Positions 1-52,384 are shown, numbered from the stretch's first letter. The stretch is DNA of 64,000 nucleotides from Panulirus ornatus (GCF_036320965.1 NC_092264.1:15692275-15756274), one strand, 5' to 3'. A program made the numbers and translations. The notes: generated by a model from the letters alone, not told the origin.

Positions 1-212
1 CAGACGAAAGAATGGCCCAACCCACCCACATACACATGTATATACATACACACCCTCACACGCTCATATACATACCTATACATTTCAGCGTAGACAAACA
101 TATACATGCACAGACATATACATATACACACACATGTAGATATTCATACTTCCTGCCTTCATCCATTCCCGTCGCCACCCCGCCACACATGACACAGCAC
201 CCCACTCCCCCC
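1..212 (-). mobile_element. LINE 3'UTR fragment, cut by window edge
   Basis: CAGACGAAAGAATGGCCCA, the TACACATGTATATACATACAC run and CCATTCCCGTCGCCACC match the antisense LINE 3'UTR seen at 12.6-12.8 kb. The tail end is off the window. Confidence 0.7.
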
Positions 213-231
213 CCTACAATGTCGCTTGGAG

Positions 232-550
232 TTTTGGCGGGGATGAATTGATGTCGTTCGCACAGCTTGTTTACAAATCCGGATTCATCTCTTATTCAGA
301 CTCGCGCAGTCTCGGGCGTCGCCTGAGCTGGGCGGGAATGAAGATGAGAGATGTGCTTTGTCTCAGGGAATTTGCATACGTTAAAACAACAGGACAGCTA
401 GTAAGCGATGATGATTTACATTGGCGGAGCCGGAGACTGCGCATTCTTGCCGCTTTTTATTTAGTTTCAAGAGAGGAAGGGGGAAAAAAAAGGGCTTTGT
501 TAAATCTCTGAGCACACCAGGGGGAGGGGGTGGCACCATCTCTGCATAAA

Positions 551-554
<4 letters not shown>
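232..554. other. No gene seen
   Basis: Unique-looking sequence with only short chance frames. There is no splice-flanked coding segment or known repeat. Confidence 0.5.

Positions 555-632
<78 letters not shown>
555..632. repeat. (CT)n microsatellite
   Basis: Pure CT run. Confidence 0.98.
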
Positions 633-634
<2 letters not shown>

Positions 635-800
635 ACCCCAGCATTAATGATGCAAAAGTTGAGGGAAGGCGTTTTCGGTCCACCAAGAAGAGGAGTGATA
701 CGAAAAGATTTGACAAAATATTCCTGGAACCTTAGAAGAAAAAATACTTAGTGCCTGGCAGTCTCCCAAAATGAGTTTGATCACAAATTGCTCAGCCACC

Positions 801-957
801 ACCTGTATACTTTGGTGACCACCTGTATACTTTGGTGACCACCTGTCTACTTTGGTGACCACCTGTATACTTTGGTGACCACCTGTATACTTTGGTGACC
901 ACCTGTATACTTTGGTGACCACCTGTATACTTTGGTGACCACCTGTATACTTTGGTG
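801..957. repeat. 20-bp minisatellite, about 8 copies
   Basis: The unit ACCTGTATACTTTGGTGACC is nearly invariant (one copy has CTGTCTAC). Confidence 0.95.
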
Positions 958-1788
958 AGCCAGGAGAGGCTTTGCTCTATGCGTATCGGGACAGGTTTTA
1001 CTGTCTACGTATCGGGAGAGGTTTTACTGTCTGCCGTGATGAACATGGTGAAGGTGCCAGCGATTAACATGGTGACATGGTCTACCAGAAAAATTGTTGT
1101 CCTTCTGTATATCCATAAGATCCTGTTTATTTCTTCTGTTTTCTTAAATCAGGGTGTAATCATTGACCTCATCCAGTTCTGTGGACAGTCACTCACTCGT
1201 GCATGCATCCAGGCACCACTTTCCCTGTCCATTCATCTGTCGCTTCATAACCTTTCATCCAACGTCTCATTCATCCTCCATCTGTGCCCCGGCTTTACAC
1301 CATTCTAGTTGCATTAATCTTATCATCTGCTTCTTTGTAATGTCTCCCTTTCCCTCCTACTTCATTACCTGTCCTACCTGTCTCCTGTATCAGGATCCAC
1401 GTTCATTTCAAACAGATTTCTTGTTTTGTTAATCCGAAACTGTCTCTCACTCGATCTGCCCTTGACTGAACTGTGAACGTACATGTACTCTACAGATTTG
1501 TCTTCTGTTTTCCTTAAGATCCATGTATCTTTGATTCTTTGAAACGTATGCATTATTGCCTCATCAGATTCGTTCACTCACTCGTGCTTGCTTCCTTAGG
1601 ACCCACTTTCCTGTCATTTCATTGTCGTTCTGAAACTTCATCAACTTTTCTCATTACCTATTGTGCACTTTCCCAACTTCAGTTGCATGTAACTTCATGC
1701 TCTTGAGCCACCCACTCTAACTTCCATTCACTTCCACCCATCGTGTTCTCGACTAATGCCACAACTTCATTCTCAACAGCCTATTTCG
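958..1788. other. CT-rich unique sequence, no gene seen
   Basis: Pyrimidine-rich sequence with chance frames. No domain or splice-supported exon was recognised. Confidence 0.5.
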
Positions 1789-2165
1789 CTCTTTTCACAG
1801 CCACATGATAACTTCAGCCTCACTCACCAGCCACATAACTTCAGCCTCACTCACCTGCCACATAACTTCAGCCTCACTCACCAGCCACATGATAACTTCA
1901 GCCTAACTATCATGACCATGATCAATTCTCACTCGCCAATATTCAGTATCCCTGCACATAATTTCATCACCAGATCATTTTGATAAATTCAGTTTCTCAC
2001 CTGCTATGCTTCTTCAGCCTCTATTCATCCAAGTTTGCTGCACTGCCACAATTCTCAGGCCTCATCTGCCACTTCAACTTCAGGCTCACTAGATAATTCA
2101 GCCTCACTCACCTGCCACATAACTTCAGCCTCACTCACCTGCCACATAACTTCAGCCTCTCATCA
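1789..2165. repeat. Degenerate 26-30-bp repeat
   Basis: Interspersed copies of CAGCCTCACTCACCTGCCAC followed by ATAACTT, in two blocks (1798-1905 and 2098-2160). Confidence 0.8.
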
Positions 2166-3110
2166 AATTCTCCCCCTATTCTCATACCCTAAGTCTCACT
2201 CACCTTTGTTTCAGCCGTATACTTTTTTTTACAATGATTCATTTTTTCCTGCAACTCACAATTTCTTACATCAAATCATTCTTACATTTTTCAGTTTCTA
2301 TTTTTTCATTTCTATCTTTCATTCTTCCGTTTTGTCCTTTTGCCTTTTGGAATGGTAGAATTGCTCGCGTACATACTCTCATCACATTATCTCATGATCC
2401 TCAAATCCACCCTTCCATGCACCACACATCACTCTCCTCCACCCCTGACGCGTCTCTCTTACGTTGCCCATCTGTATCAAGTGTGTTTGTAGACCCAATT
2501 GTGTCGAAAACATTATTTGCAGTTGATGTACCAGCTGTTACCCATGTCCCACATGTCCAGTCGTCATTAATATTTTAACTTGTGACCCCACTTGACCAGT
2601 TACCACCAAGTCGTTTGTGACACCAAGTTCAATGGGCGTGTCACCCAGCCTCCACTTCCTCAACCTTGATTTCAAGTTCTCTTCCGGAGCTAATCCAGAA
2701 CCACCTCTTCGTTACCCTCTCGTAACACATATGTATCCATTACAGTCACTTTAACCCTACCACATTCAAGGCTTCGTAGTTAATAACCTAGTAATTACAT
2801 ATTTGCATTCAAGAATCTTTTCAAATCACTTTTCGTATATCAGGTCACCACCTCTTCCTTGGTACAACTGTATGCATCATTTGACCGTCTGCTTTGTCAT
2901 TGCAGTCAAATGTTCCTCATTTGACCGTCTGGTTTCGCAACCTTCGGGCCTTTGCAGTCAAATGTGCCTCTGGTCATCAGGTATTGTCTCCCACACATCT
3001 TTCCGATCAAAGGCAATGGTTCTTCCCATTCTTATATACTCTTTGAGACCGTGTCGAAGACTGTTTGAGGTTTCTGTAGCGGGTGATATTACTTTTTAAT
3101 CTGCAGTGAG
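2166..3110. other. Unassigned sequence
   Basis: T/C-rich sequence without recognisable genes. A short partly inverted repeat of TTTGACCGTCTG and GCAGTCAAATGT lies at 2880-2965. Confidence 0.5.
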
Positions 3111-3776
3111 GGAGGGTTTCTGAGTTTGGATTCCCTAGTGAGTATATAGGTTTTCATCTGTTGGAGGATCAAAGCTTTTCTTAGGCTCTAAACCTCTTTA
3201 GAATATTCTAAACCTGCTTACTGATATTTCAAGCTTTAGGAGGGGAGGGTTTCTGAGTTTGGATTCCCTAGTGAGGGTAGAGGTTCTCATCTGTTAGAGG
3301 ATCAAAGCTTTTCTTAGGCTCTGAACCTCTTTGGAATATTCTAAACCTGCTTACTGATATTTCAAGCTTTAGGAGGGGAGGGTTTCTGAGTTTGGATTCC
3401 CTAGTGAGGGTAGAGGTTCTCATCTGTTAGAGGATCAAAGCTTTTCTTAGGCTCTGAACCTCTTTGGAATATTCTAAACCTGCTTACTGATATTTCAAGC
3501 TTTAGGAGGGGAGGGTTTCTGAGTTTGGATTCCCTAGTGAGGGTAGAGGTTCTCATCTGTTAGAAGATCAAAGCTTTTCTTAGGCTCTGAACCTCTTTGG
3601 AATATTCTAAACCTGCTTACTGATATTTCAAGCTTTAGGAGGGGAGGGTTTCTGAGTTTGGATTCCCTAGTGAGGGTAGAGGTTCTCATCTGTTAGAGGA
3701 TCAAAGCTTTTCTTAGGCTCTGAACCTCTTTGGAATATTCTAAACCTGCTTACTGATATTTCAAGCTTTAGGAGGG
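3111..3776. repeat. 133-bp tandem repeat, 5 copies
   Basis: GGAGGGTTTCTGAG recurs at 3111, 3244, 3377, 3510 and 3643. Inner copies are almost identical and the first is most divergent. Confidence 0.95.
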
Positions 3777-4082
3777 GTATCTGCTACGTCCAGTTCATGT
3801 GGATAGCCCCGGCTGGACTCCATCTGGTTACGGGAAGAGCCTGAGACCTCGGTCCATACATAGGTACTCCAGGCCTCCCGAGGGAAAAGACCGACTGTAT
3901 GTGTCGGGAACTTGGGTTACTGGCTGTGTCAGGCTGGTGGGTGGCCAGCCTGCTTCTGCTGCTGCTGCTGCTTCACACACGTGAATGGAACATTTCGCAG
4001 TTTAGTCATAACTCATTTCAGTCTCGGTTTTTTTTTTTGGTAGTGACACGTTACATCCCACTCCTCGAACTGTGAGGTAATG

Positions 4083-4532
4083 CTCACGATTCAGATTGTG
4101 AGTTCGTGAGTGAGTCTGAAAGTCTTGGACGCCTCATGAAGCAACGATCTAGATTGTGAGTTCGTGAGTGAGTCTGGAAGTCTCGGACACCTCATGAAGC
4201 AACGATCCAGATTGTTGAGTTCGTGAGTGAGTCTGGAAGTTTTGGACGCCTCATGAAGCAACGATCCAGATTGTTGAGTTCGTGAGTGAGTCTGGAAGTT
4301 TTGGACGCCTCATGAAGCAACGATCCAGATTGTGAGTTCGTGAGTGAGTCTGGAAGTTTTGGACGCCTCATGAAGCAACGATCCAGATTGTGAGTTCGTG
4401 AGTGAGTCTGGAAGTCTCGGACACCTCATGAAGCAACGATCCAGATTGTGAGTTCGTGAGTGAGTCTGGAAGTCTCGGACACCTCATGAAGCAACGATCC
4501 GGATTGTGAGTTCGTGAGTGAGTCTGGAAGTC
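4083..4532. repeat. 59-61-bp tandem repeat, about 7 copies
   Basis: The unit is GATTGTGAGTTCGTGAGTGA, GTCTGGAAGT, then CACCTCATGAAGCAACGATC. Two copies carry an extra TT. Confidence 0.95.
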
Positions 4533-5900
4533 TAGACCACGTCAGAAGGGCAAGGAGACAGCAAAGTCTTCCGCAAGTTCGTCTCGTAGTGTTGTGAGCC
4601 GATGGCTTCTTCACGTAGCTGGTCAGCTAAAAAGTTAAAATAGTCAGTAGACGAATAAGACATTTTAAGCTTCCTCATATGTCTATTTCCTGTGTAATAT
4701 TTCCCTTGTATTTTATTCCCAGGGAAGACTCCATCAGTGTGAAACTATCGCTGAATCTGAAATTTCCCCCTCCAACTTATCCCTTCCCTTCCTTCCTGTA
4801 ACTCTATCCCCCATCTCAAACTCTGGTCGGAAGTCCAGCAAGTCGCATCTGTTAGCGGAATCATATTGAGCCAGACACCACCTTCCTCCTCCCCTTCCTC
4901 CGCCCATTTTCTCCCAGGAGGAAATGAACGTCCCATTTTCATGAATAGTAAACCCTCACACCGACGCGGGGTGTCGAACGTCGGGTCAATAAGTTCTGTG
5001 CCGCTCGGAGCCTCGCCTGAGGGAGGGGGTCTTCGTCTCCTGGCTCTGTGGCAGTGGACCGTGGTGGCTGACCCAAGTGCGCTTCCCCCTTGGTGGCTGA
5101 ATGAACTCCTCCTCGCCTCCATAGACCGTAGACTCGTCTCGATTCCTGGGGTTACATGATCACTTGGTGGTCTGAGGCAGGACCTATAAGTGCTTAGATT
5201 CCCTGAGAGTTTATTAGTATCTGGTTCTGTACCGCCCCACATATGGTGTCGCGAGTCCATGTTTCAGTAGGATGATGGTGTTCGATTCCTTCTCACACTC
5301 GACATAATTCTCAGTGGTTTCTGATCCTTGAAAGGAGGTCTATAACTTCTATCTTGACAGAGTTGAATGCCATACAATGGGGCTTATGATTGGCCCCGAA
5401 ATCCTCTTTGGTTGTTGTTTTAGCAACATTAGAGCCTAAAGTAAGTGTTCCTATTCTCTCTCTTGACGGATTCGAACCCTACATTACCACAGTATTGTGT
5501 ATCGTCGTAATTTTCCAAGCGTATGTCTTCGTGTCTATCCTCTACAACTTACGTCACACGTCATTATGCACGTAACGTTGTACACACGTTAAAAATATTA
5601 CCTTACCACTCTTTGTGTGAAGCAATATGACAACACAGACGAAAATTTATGAGAAATGCCCAATTCCTTTCATTTGCCATAATAAATGGTCAAATTTATT
5701 TCATATTTTGATGGAAAAAACTTAAACCTAAGCTATCATAGGATTATTTAGAAGTTTGTCTGACATTCACACTTACCAACCCTACTGAGACAACCCGAGT
5801 CATATTGATCATTTCGAAATTCATCGGACCCATCCGAGAAAATACTTTTTTTTTTTTACTGTGTGTACATCTAAACCAACATTATTAACAGACACAATAG
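4533..5900. other. Unique sequence, no gene seen
   Basis: Chance frames only, including a 171-codon minus-strand frame with no recognisable domain. It becomes AT-rich after 5580. Confidence 0.5.
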
Positions 5901-6093
<193 letters not shown>

Positions 6094-6429
6094 CGATGTA
6101 GCCCTCCACTTCCATTCATCATTTTTCTTTCCCTAATAATGCTGTAGTTGTTTATACTTTCCATCCAAACTAATCCTCCTCCGCACCACTTGAAACTCTT
6201 TATCCCCAAAGTGGATTGATCCGATCCCCATGATCCAATCTGATCCTCGTATAGGATGATCCTCAGCTTATGTGACTTCAAAACTGACGTGTTATGAGTG
6301 AAATGATTTTCCGATTCACTGTGTCGTGATCCCCGTGAATATTGACTGTCTGGCTCCAACACCCTCCGTCGGCTCCTTCCACACGACGCTACCATCCGTC
6401 TAGCCTAGCCATCGCAGCCAAGGGTCGTA

Positions 6430-7345
6430 CCGTCGTGTTTGAGGCTTCTAGTCGTACTCGTGGGCCTTCCAGTCGTACTCAAGGGTTTTCCAGTTGTGTT
6501 CAAGGGTCTTCCAGTGGTGTTCAGGGGTCTTCCAGTCGTGTTCAAGGGTCTTCCAGACGTACGTACTCAAGGGTCTTTCAGTCGTACTCGTGGGTCTTCC
6601 AGTCGTACTCGTGCGCCTTCCAGTGGTGCTCAAGGGTCTTCCAGCCGTGCTTAAGGGTCTTCCAGTCGTGCTCAAGGGCCTTCCAGTCGTGCTCAAGGGC
6701 CTTCCAGTCGTGCTCAAGGGCCTTCCAGTCGTGCTTAAGGGTCTTCCAGCCGTGCTCAAGGGCCTTCCAGTCGTGCTTAAGGGTCTTCCAGTCGTGCTCA
6801 AGGGTCTTCCAGTTGTGTTCAAGGGTCTTCCAGTCGTGCTTAAGGGTCTTCCAGTCGTGCTCAAGGGTCTTCCAGTCGTGCTCAAGGGTCTTCCAGACGT
6901 GCTCAAGGGTCTTCCAGTCGTGCTCAAGGGTCTTCCAGTCGTGCTCAAGGGCCTTCCAGTCGTACTCAAGGGCCTTCCAGTCGTGCTCAAGGCTCTTTCA
7001 GACGTGCTCAAGGGTCTTCCAGTCGTACTCAAGGGTCTTCCAGTCGTGCTCAAGGATCTTCCAGTCGTACTCAAGGGTCTTCCAGTCGTGCTCAAGGGTC
7101 TTCCAGACGTGCTCAAGGGTCTTCCAGTCGTACTCAAGGATCTTCCAGTCGAGCTCAAGGGTCTCCCAGTCGTGCTCAACGGTCTTTCAGTCGTGATCAA
7201 GGGTCTTCCAGCCGTGCTCAAGGGTCTTCCCGTCGTGCTCAAGGGTCTTCCAGTCGTGATCAAGGGTCTTCCAGTCGTGCTCAAAGGTCTTCCAGTCGTG
7301 CTCAAGGGTCTTCCAGTCGTGCTCAAAGGTCTTCCAATTGTACTT
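6430..7345. repeat. 21-bp minisatellite, about 43 units
   Basis: The unit is GTCGTGCTCAAGGGTCTTCCA. Because 21 is a multiple of 3, frames stay open on both strands (minus-strand LSTTGRP heptads). Units vary by single substitutions. Confidence 0.95.
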
Positions 7346-7381
7346 AATCGGAGCAAGATAGTGCATGCTGGAAAACATCAC

Positions 7382-7413
7382 GGGTGTCTGGAAACTTACA
7401 TTTCCAGACACCC
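7382..7413. other. Perfect hairpin, 13-bp arms
   Basis: GGGTGTCTGGAAA, then loop CTTACA, then its exact reverse complement. It lies about 37 bases after the 21-bp array. Confidence 0.85.
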
Positions 7414-7609
7414 AACACGTTTTAGTGCTTCACGGTATTACTCTTTTTGCCATGTCTTAGAGAGTCTATCTCTCCTTTTCTGAGGAATATATTGTATATG
7501 GAGATCTTGCCTTGCTCGTCCAACCACGTTCCAGTACTGTGAGGTCGACATCCTCGACCTTCCTGGGGACCAATGGCGTTACCTTGGTGTTGGTGGACGG
7601 TCCGGTCCC

Positions 7610-7612
<3 letters not shown>

Positions 7613-7656
<44 letters not shown>

Positions 7657-7668
7657 GGGGGGGGGGGG
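7613..7668. repeat. (GT)n plus G tract
   Basis: A GT run passes into GGGTGGGTGGG and then a G run. Confidence 0.95.
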
Positions 7669-7784
7669 AGCAAGATTAATCTTCCTTTTTCTCTGCGGTA
7701 ATCGATCACAGACGTGGACATAATGGACGCCAGACTTGAACAGTGAAATATCTTGGACATTCTTCCACGTTTATCGGGTTTTTC

Positions 7785-7785
<1 letters not shown>

Positions 7786-7871
<86 letters not shown>
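7786..7871. repeat. (AT)n microsatellite
   Basis: Pure AT run, followed directly by a dispersed repeat. Confidence 0.98.
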
Positions 7872-7874
<3 letters not shown>

Positions 7875-8070
7875 GAGGATCACAATTTTGCGCGTGATCA
7901 AGTATATTCCTATGAGTCCACGGTGAAAATGAAACACGCTAAGTTCCCAAGTGCACTCTCGTGTAATAATCATATCATCAGGGGAGTTACAAGAGAGAAA
8001 TATAACAGTCAGTTGATATACAACGAAGAGACGTAGCTAGGACGCCATTTGGTAAACATACGATTGTCCA
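7872..8070. mobile_element. Dispersed repeat, copy 1 (after AT microsatellite)
   Basis: TTCCTATGAGTCCACGG, then GTGCACTCTCGTGTAATAAT, CATCAGGGGAGTTACAAGAG and ACGCCATTTGGTAAACA match 41979-42141 closely. Both copies directly follow a simple repeat. It is non-coding and of unknown class. Confidence 0.7.
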
Positions 8071-8144
8071 TGTTTCAGACGGGCTGCAGTCAGGTTTAGA
8101 CTTGGTGTCAGCCAGTCCAGACTTGGTTAAGTCCGGCACCCCCC

Positions 8145-8175
<31 letters not shown>

Positions 8176-9164
8176 ACACATCTGTGGTTTTCCTCGGTAT
8201 CCCCTTCGAGGTTTGAGCCTTCGTTCTTGATCACGAGAACTGATAGGTGAGGTACACCCACTTATGACGAACCACCAATGAGCTTCTGTCTTCCCGCACC
8301 ACTGCACGTCATCGCTACAGTCCTCACGCAGAGAGAGAATACCAGAAAGCGCGAAAGATGTCTCGAAAACCCCCGTTGCTCTTTCCCGTCACTCTCCTGG
8401 TGCTCATCTTTACGAGAAAGATATCTCTAAAACTACTCTTAACTGTACTACACCTTTTACTCACCATTTTGGGGCTTAACAGATGAACGATTCGACACTT
8501 CTTGTCATAACTTCACACTCACAAGTCGTCTCGGTTCCCCACGTTCAACACTTGGGACACATTTGGATTCCCATTTTCTCCAAATGGAGCCACTGGCCAC
8601 CGCGTCTTTATTTATCATCCCGACCTCATCAACCACCCCCAAAATCTGGGGGTATACGTAGGTGGAATCGACTTCCCCCTAAAGACATCTTGATTCCCTC
8701 CAGACCAGAACATCCTCACGTGTAATTGGCTAGTAATAGGATGGACAGGACTCAGCGGATCTTCATGCAAGCAGTTTCTCCCCCACGTAATTTCAGCATC
8801 CTATTTTTAACAGCATCTGATCCAGGCTTAATTAACTGCTTGCGGATGGAGTAGTGTAAACAGCTTTGAATTTTCTTCCTCGCATCTGAATTCTGTGCCG
8901 TATGTTGACGGCCCATTATGGATGTTACAAACACGATCGAAAAAAAAATGATGTTTTGATTTTTACTTGTTGACGAACCTGGCATAGATGGTCGAAAAGC
9001 GGCGCAATCCTCTTTCCTTTTATCCTGAGTAATATCAGTGAGTCGAGCGCCACTGACGCGATCTCTGATGCATTTGGAACAGTTGGCAGACCTGGTGATG
9101 CCCCGGACTGAGCATGTGATCGCTTGACTAAACTGTTGCCATTTTGGACGAAAGATATTCAAAC
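8071..9164. other. Unassigned; contains C tract plus (CA)n at 8139-8180
   Basis: Apart from the C/CA simple repeat there is no gene, known repeat or supported exon. Confidence 0.5.
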
Positions 9165-9281
9165 AGGTGTACCAAACGTTTATTGAAACAGGTGTACCGA
9201 ACGTTTATTCAAACAGATATACCAAACGTTTATTCAAACAGGTGTACCAAACGTTTATTCAAACAGGTGTACCAAACGTTT
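9165..9281. repeat. 25-bp tandem repeat, about 5 copies
   Basis: The unit is AAACAGGTGTACCAAACGTT followed by TATTC. Confidence 0.9.
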
Positions 9282-9329
9282 AAGTGCTCCCTGGCAGGTG
9301 TCTCGTAATGGAGCTGCAGGATAAGTTCG

Positions 9330-9560
9330 TCTCTGCCACGTCTGGAAGTGATGCTGCAGGAAGGAGGAGGCGTCGACGTGGCCCCATGATTGTGCTGCAA
9401 GAGGAAGGAGGCCTCTGCTAAGTTCCCGTTGTCGTACTGCAGGAGGGAGAGGGGGGGGGGGCGTTGCTGAGGTCTTATGAGAGTGCTGCAGGAGGGAAGA
9501 GGCGTTGCTAAGGTCTTACCGAAGTGCTGGAGGAGGGAAGAGGCCTCACCGAGGGGTCCC
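9330..9560. repeat. Degenerate GC-rich repeat
   Basis: Imperfect copies of GTGCTGCAGGAGGGAAGAGG and CGTTGCTAAGGTCTTA. Confidence 0.6.
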
Positions 9561-9828
9561 ATGATTGGCTTGGGAGGTCAGCAGGCGGAGATGCGTAGTT
9601 GGAAGAGTGACTGTGGCCTGTGGAGCACACTGCGCGTGAGTCAGTCAGGCAAAGGTGTGAGGTGCTGCTGTTGGCAGGTGCTTTGTCGTGGGGGCAGTGA
9701 GTCAGGCTCCGCAGTGAGCCAGGTCCTTCACTCACAGATGTTACGGTCATGACGGGTAACCCCACACATGCGAGTGAGAGGGACTCTGAAGAGACAAAGA
9801 AGTGCGTCGCTACAAGGTCTTACATCGT

Positions 9829-9908
9829 TCCAATTCACTCTGTCCCATGCACGCCTCTCACCCTCCTGCATGTTCAGGCCCCGATCGCTTGAAATCTTTT
9901 TCACTCCA
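9829..9908 (-). mobile_element. Short antisense LINE fragment
   Basis: The reverse complement matches the LINE segment around GTGAAAAAGATTT, CGGGGCCTGAACATGCAGG and GAGTGAATTGGA found at 41.6 and 60.4 kb. It is about 80 bases with several mismatches, so it is an old fragment. Confidence 0.7.
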
Positions 9909-10640
9909 GTTTACAGTGACTGCGTGAGAACTGCTTGATATTATCGCAAGCTCAGACGAAAACAGACCTTCCTCTGTGAGCTTTCATAGTTTACCACTTG
10001 TAGTAAACCCATTCATGTTACCTAATAATGACAAAGGCTGGGCCTTTAAAGGCTTGATTAACTCGTACGTGCAACGGAATCAGTAACGTGCCTCATGTAT
10101 AGCGGAAATATTTAGGCTATTTGCCATTGAAACAACGCACTCCAATTTCTCTCGATTTTCTCGTAGAAAATGTGCCCAACCTCCATATCGTCCACTCTAG
10201 GTTCCTGGTGGTGTAATGGACGAGCGGTTCGCCAGATCAGTGTTTGTCGTGCTGGAGGATGGGTGGTGTCCAGAACGCAGAGGAAAAAGCGGAGCTCGTA
10301 CATGCCTGGGGAGTTTGGTTTCAGATGGATGTATTTCTGGTTGAGCGGTGTTAAGTGTTGGGAGGCCGGGTGTTTAGTGAGTGTGGGATTGTCATTGTAC
10401 AGAGAGGAAGGTCCTGTAGGTATGTATGTCGCCAAAGTTTGAATTAGGAGTGAGTTTTTCCACTTTCATCTGGGCGTTGGTGGTTCGTCATGGTGTGGTT
10501 TGGATGCTGTTACCTGACTCTGCCTGTAGGTGGAACACAGTCACGTTTAGGACTTCCTCACTCCAGACAAGTCCACCATGTTTCTGTGTCATTCGTGAAG
10601 CCTCGAAGCTGCAGGAGTCCAGGTGTTGTGATTATAGTGA
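9909..10640. other. Unique sequence, no gene seen
   Basis: Short chance frames only. Confidence 0.5.
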
Positions 10641-10768
<128 letters not shown>

Positions 10769-10831
10769 ACAGGATGAAAGAAGAGAAGTTTTTGTTTCGT
10801 CAAAAAGTAATTCTGTTTCCTTCATTTTCCA

Positions 10832-11877
10832 GACTGGATGTGAGCATGAGGAGGCGCGCCCCAGGAGCCGTGCCTGCTGAGCCAGCACCCCTGCCCGTCA
10901 TGCCAGGGCAGCACCGCTGCTCCCCGCCGTAACACACTCAACGACTAGGGTAGTGTCGCACCTCACCTGGTGATCGACTGCGTCCACAGGTAGCAGGCCA
11001 AGTGTCGCACCTCACCTGGTGATCGACTGCGTCGACAGGCTGTGGGAGGCCAAGTGTCGCACCTTACCTGGTACTCTGCTACGTGGCCAGGCAAGAGCAG
11101 AGGAACTCCAGCGCTGCGATGCTGCACTTCGCGTGACGCGGTGGTACACCTCTACCGAAACCCCAGAGTTGTGGCAGTCCGGGGCCGCCCCAGCAGGCGT
11201 CACCACCACCCCGAAGTCACAGTGGCCCACTGGTCATTACTCCCTGTGAAGACAGATCTCGACTGTTGAGGGATACCATTACGAACACTTGTGGTCCTGC
11301 TTGCTAGCTACTTGTCACCCGTCCTTGTCGTCCTTGGCCACCTGAGGCAGCCTGCAGTCCAGTCGTGCGAGCCGTCCCTACCCAGCGCCTCCTTCTGCCG
11401 CAGCTCACAGCTCTAACGTTGAGGAGGAACGAGATGCCTGATGGCTGATAGTAAAGCCCCGTGGTAGCGGCTGCTGTACCCGTCGTTGGCTCACGGAGCG
11501 AAGGTACGAGGATGTTGAGTGGAGAAGAGTCTCTCTCAGGCGTCGAAGACAACAGACGTCCTGGCGTGTTACCCGTCGCAGACGAGTGTTTCTTGTGAAC
11601 TTGGCGGAGAGGAAGTACGCCAGGCTTTTACGAAGTGGCCCCCGATATCCCTGCGGTGAGAATGCATGACCAGTGCGCCTTCCAGCGTTACTCGTATTTT
11701 TCCAAGGAATAATTCGGTTGTGTGTGACATTAGAGCCACCGTTACTGTCAATGATCAGAGACATTCTGAGCGGACGTACAGTCTGTAGGGATGACTGACG
11801 TGAATTCGTGGCTGGTGCGTCGAGTGTGGCGCCCTTAGAGCAGCGGCTCGCGGTACCTTACTCCTGTAGGTGGTGTG
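10832..11877 (+). other. GC-rich region upstream of RGK exon 1 (possible 5'UTR or promoter)
   Basis: A pyrimidine tract ending TTTTCCAG at about 10831 leads into about 1 kb of GC-rich, non-AT sequence that runs up to the first coding exon. It contains two to three near-copies of a unit with CGCACCTCACCTGGTGATCGA (10944-11090). I see no convincing TATA box or other core promoter element, and no long conserved reading frame. It may hold 5'UTR or promoter sequence of the GTPase gene, but this is inference from position and composition only. Confidence 0.3.
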
Positions 11878-51255
<39,378 letters not shown>

Positions 51256-51262
<7 letters not shown>

Positions 51263-51505
51263 GTATGTGCTTCATATGGTAAGGTTTGTACACTGCACCC
51301 AAGGTATGTGATACAGGTGTACATGGCTCCCCAGTTAAGTGCTACAGGTGGAGGGGTGTTTATATGGCTCCCCAGGTAAGTGATATAGGTAAAGGAGTGT
51401 GTACATGCCACCCCAGGTAAGTACTACAAGTGGAGGAGTGTGCATATGGCACCCTAAGTAAGTACTACAGGTGGAGGAGTGTGTACATGTCACCCCAGTT
51501 AAGTA
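51256..51505 (+). repeat. About 41-bp tandem copies of the exon 4 donor junction
   Basis: CCCCAG|GTATGTG at 51262 is followed by similar junctions at about 51303 (CCAAG|GTATGTG), 51334 (CCCAGTTAAGTG), 51375 and 51416 (CCCAG|GTAAGT), 51456 and 51498. Spacing is about 41 bases except for one of 31. The units also share GGAGTGTGTACATG-like tails. Confidence 0.75.
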
Positions 51506-51654
51506 CTACTGTGGGTTTTGGAGGTGCATAGGAAATACAGATACCACAAGGTCAGTTGGCCTGTGACGAGGTTATCTGCAAGTTTCTTCACTAACTCTAC
51601 GACAGCAGGAGTTAAGACAGTGAGAAGGCTTCCTCTCCCTCTCCCTCAGGCGAC

Positions 51655-52010
51655 AACAGCAGGTAGGAAAATGAGTGGAGGTGAAGCAACAGCAGGTAGG
51701 AAAAAGAATGGAAACAGAATAACAGCAGGTAGGAAAAAGAATGGAAACAGAATAACAGCAGGTAGGAAAAAGAATGGAAACAACAGCAGGTAGGAAAAGG
51801 AATGGAAACAGAATAACAGCGGGTAGGAAAAAGAATGGAAACAGAATATCAGCAGGTAGGAAAAAGAATGGAAACAGAATAACAGCAGGTAGGAAAAAGA
51901 ATGGAAACAGAATAACAGCAGGTAGGAAAAAAAGAATGGAACCAACACAAGTGCATGTAGGAAAAAAAATAATGGATATAAAACAACAACAGGTAGGAAA
52001 ATAGAATAGA
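51655..52010. repeat. 33-bp tandem repeat, about 10 copies
   Basis: The unit is AACAGCAGGTAGGAAAAAGA followed by ATGGAAACAGAAT. Each carries GCAGGTAGGA. Confidence 0.93.
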
Positions 52011-52183
52011 AGGAAATCCAAGCAACGCGGAAATAAAGCAAACACGGAATTTTACAGGAAAGATTGAATTGGGATATTTGTTTATACTCTCTCGCTAAAC
52101 TGAGCTATACTGTGCTATACTTCGCTATGGCAGTGGGTTCATTCAAGGTTATTGTTCTTTGAAGGTGGAATGAAAGAAAATTC

Positions 52184-52226
<43 letters not shown>
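52184..52226. repeat. (GATA)n microsatellite
   Basis: About 10 GATA units. Confidence 0.97.
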
Positions 52227-52384
52227 TTCTTTGTAGTCTTTGCATTAACAGTGTTTGATGGTCACTTGATGCAATGTTCAACGGCTCTGCTTGCAAAGGA
52301 AGACTTCTGCCACATTTGCATTGTATCATCTGGCTTTAAATTCCATTCCATTCCCTCTAGTGACTGCGTTGCCTTATGCTTCAA

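Noticed and set aside
4745..5260. 171-codon minus-strand frame
   Set aside because: No recognisable domain, no splice context and low-complexity composition. It is most likely chance.
6342..7483. Frames of 284-329 codons on both strands
   Set aside because: 21-bp minisatellite artefact. The unique flanks have no coding signal.
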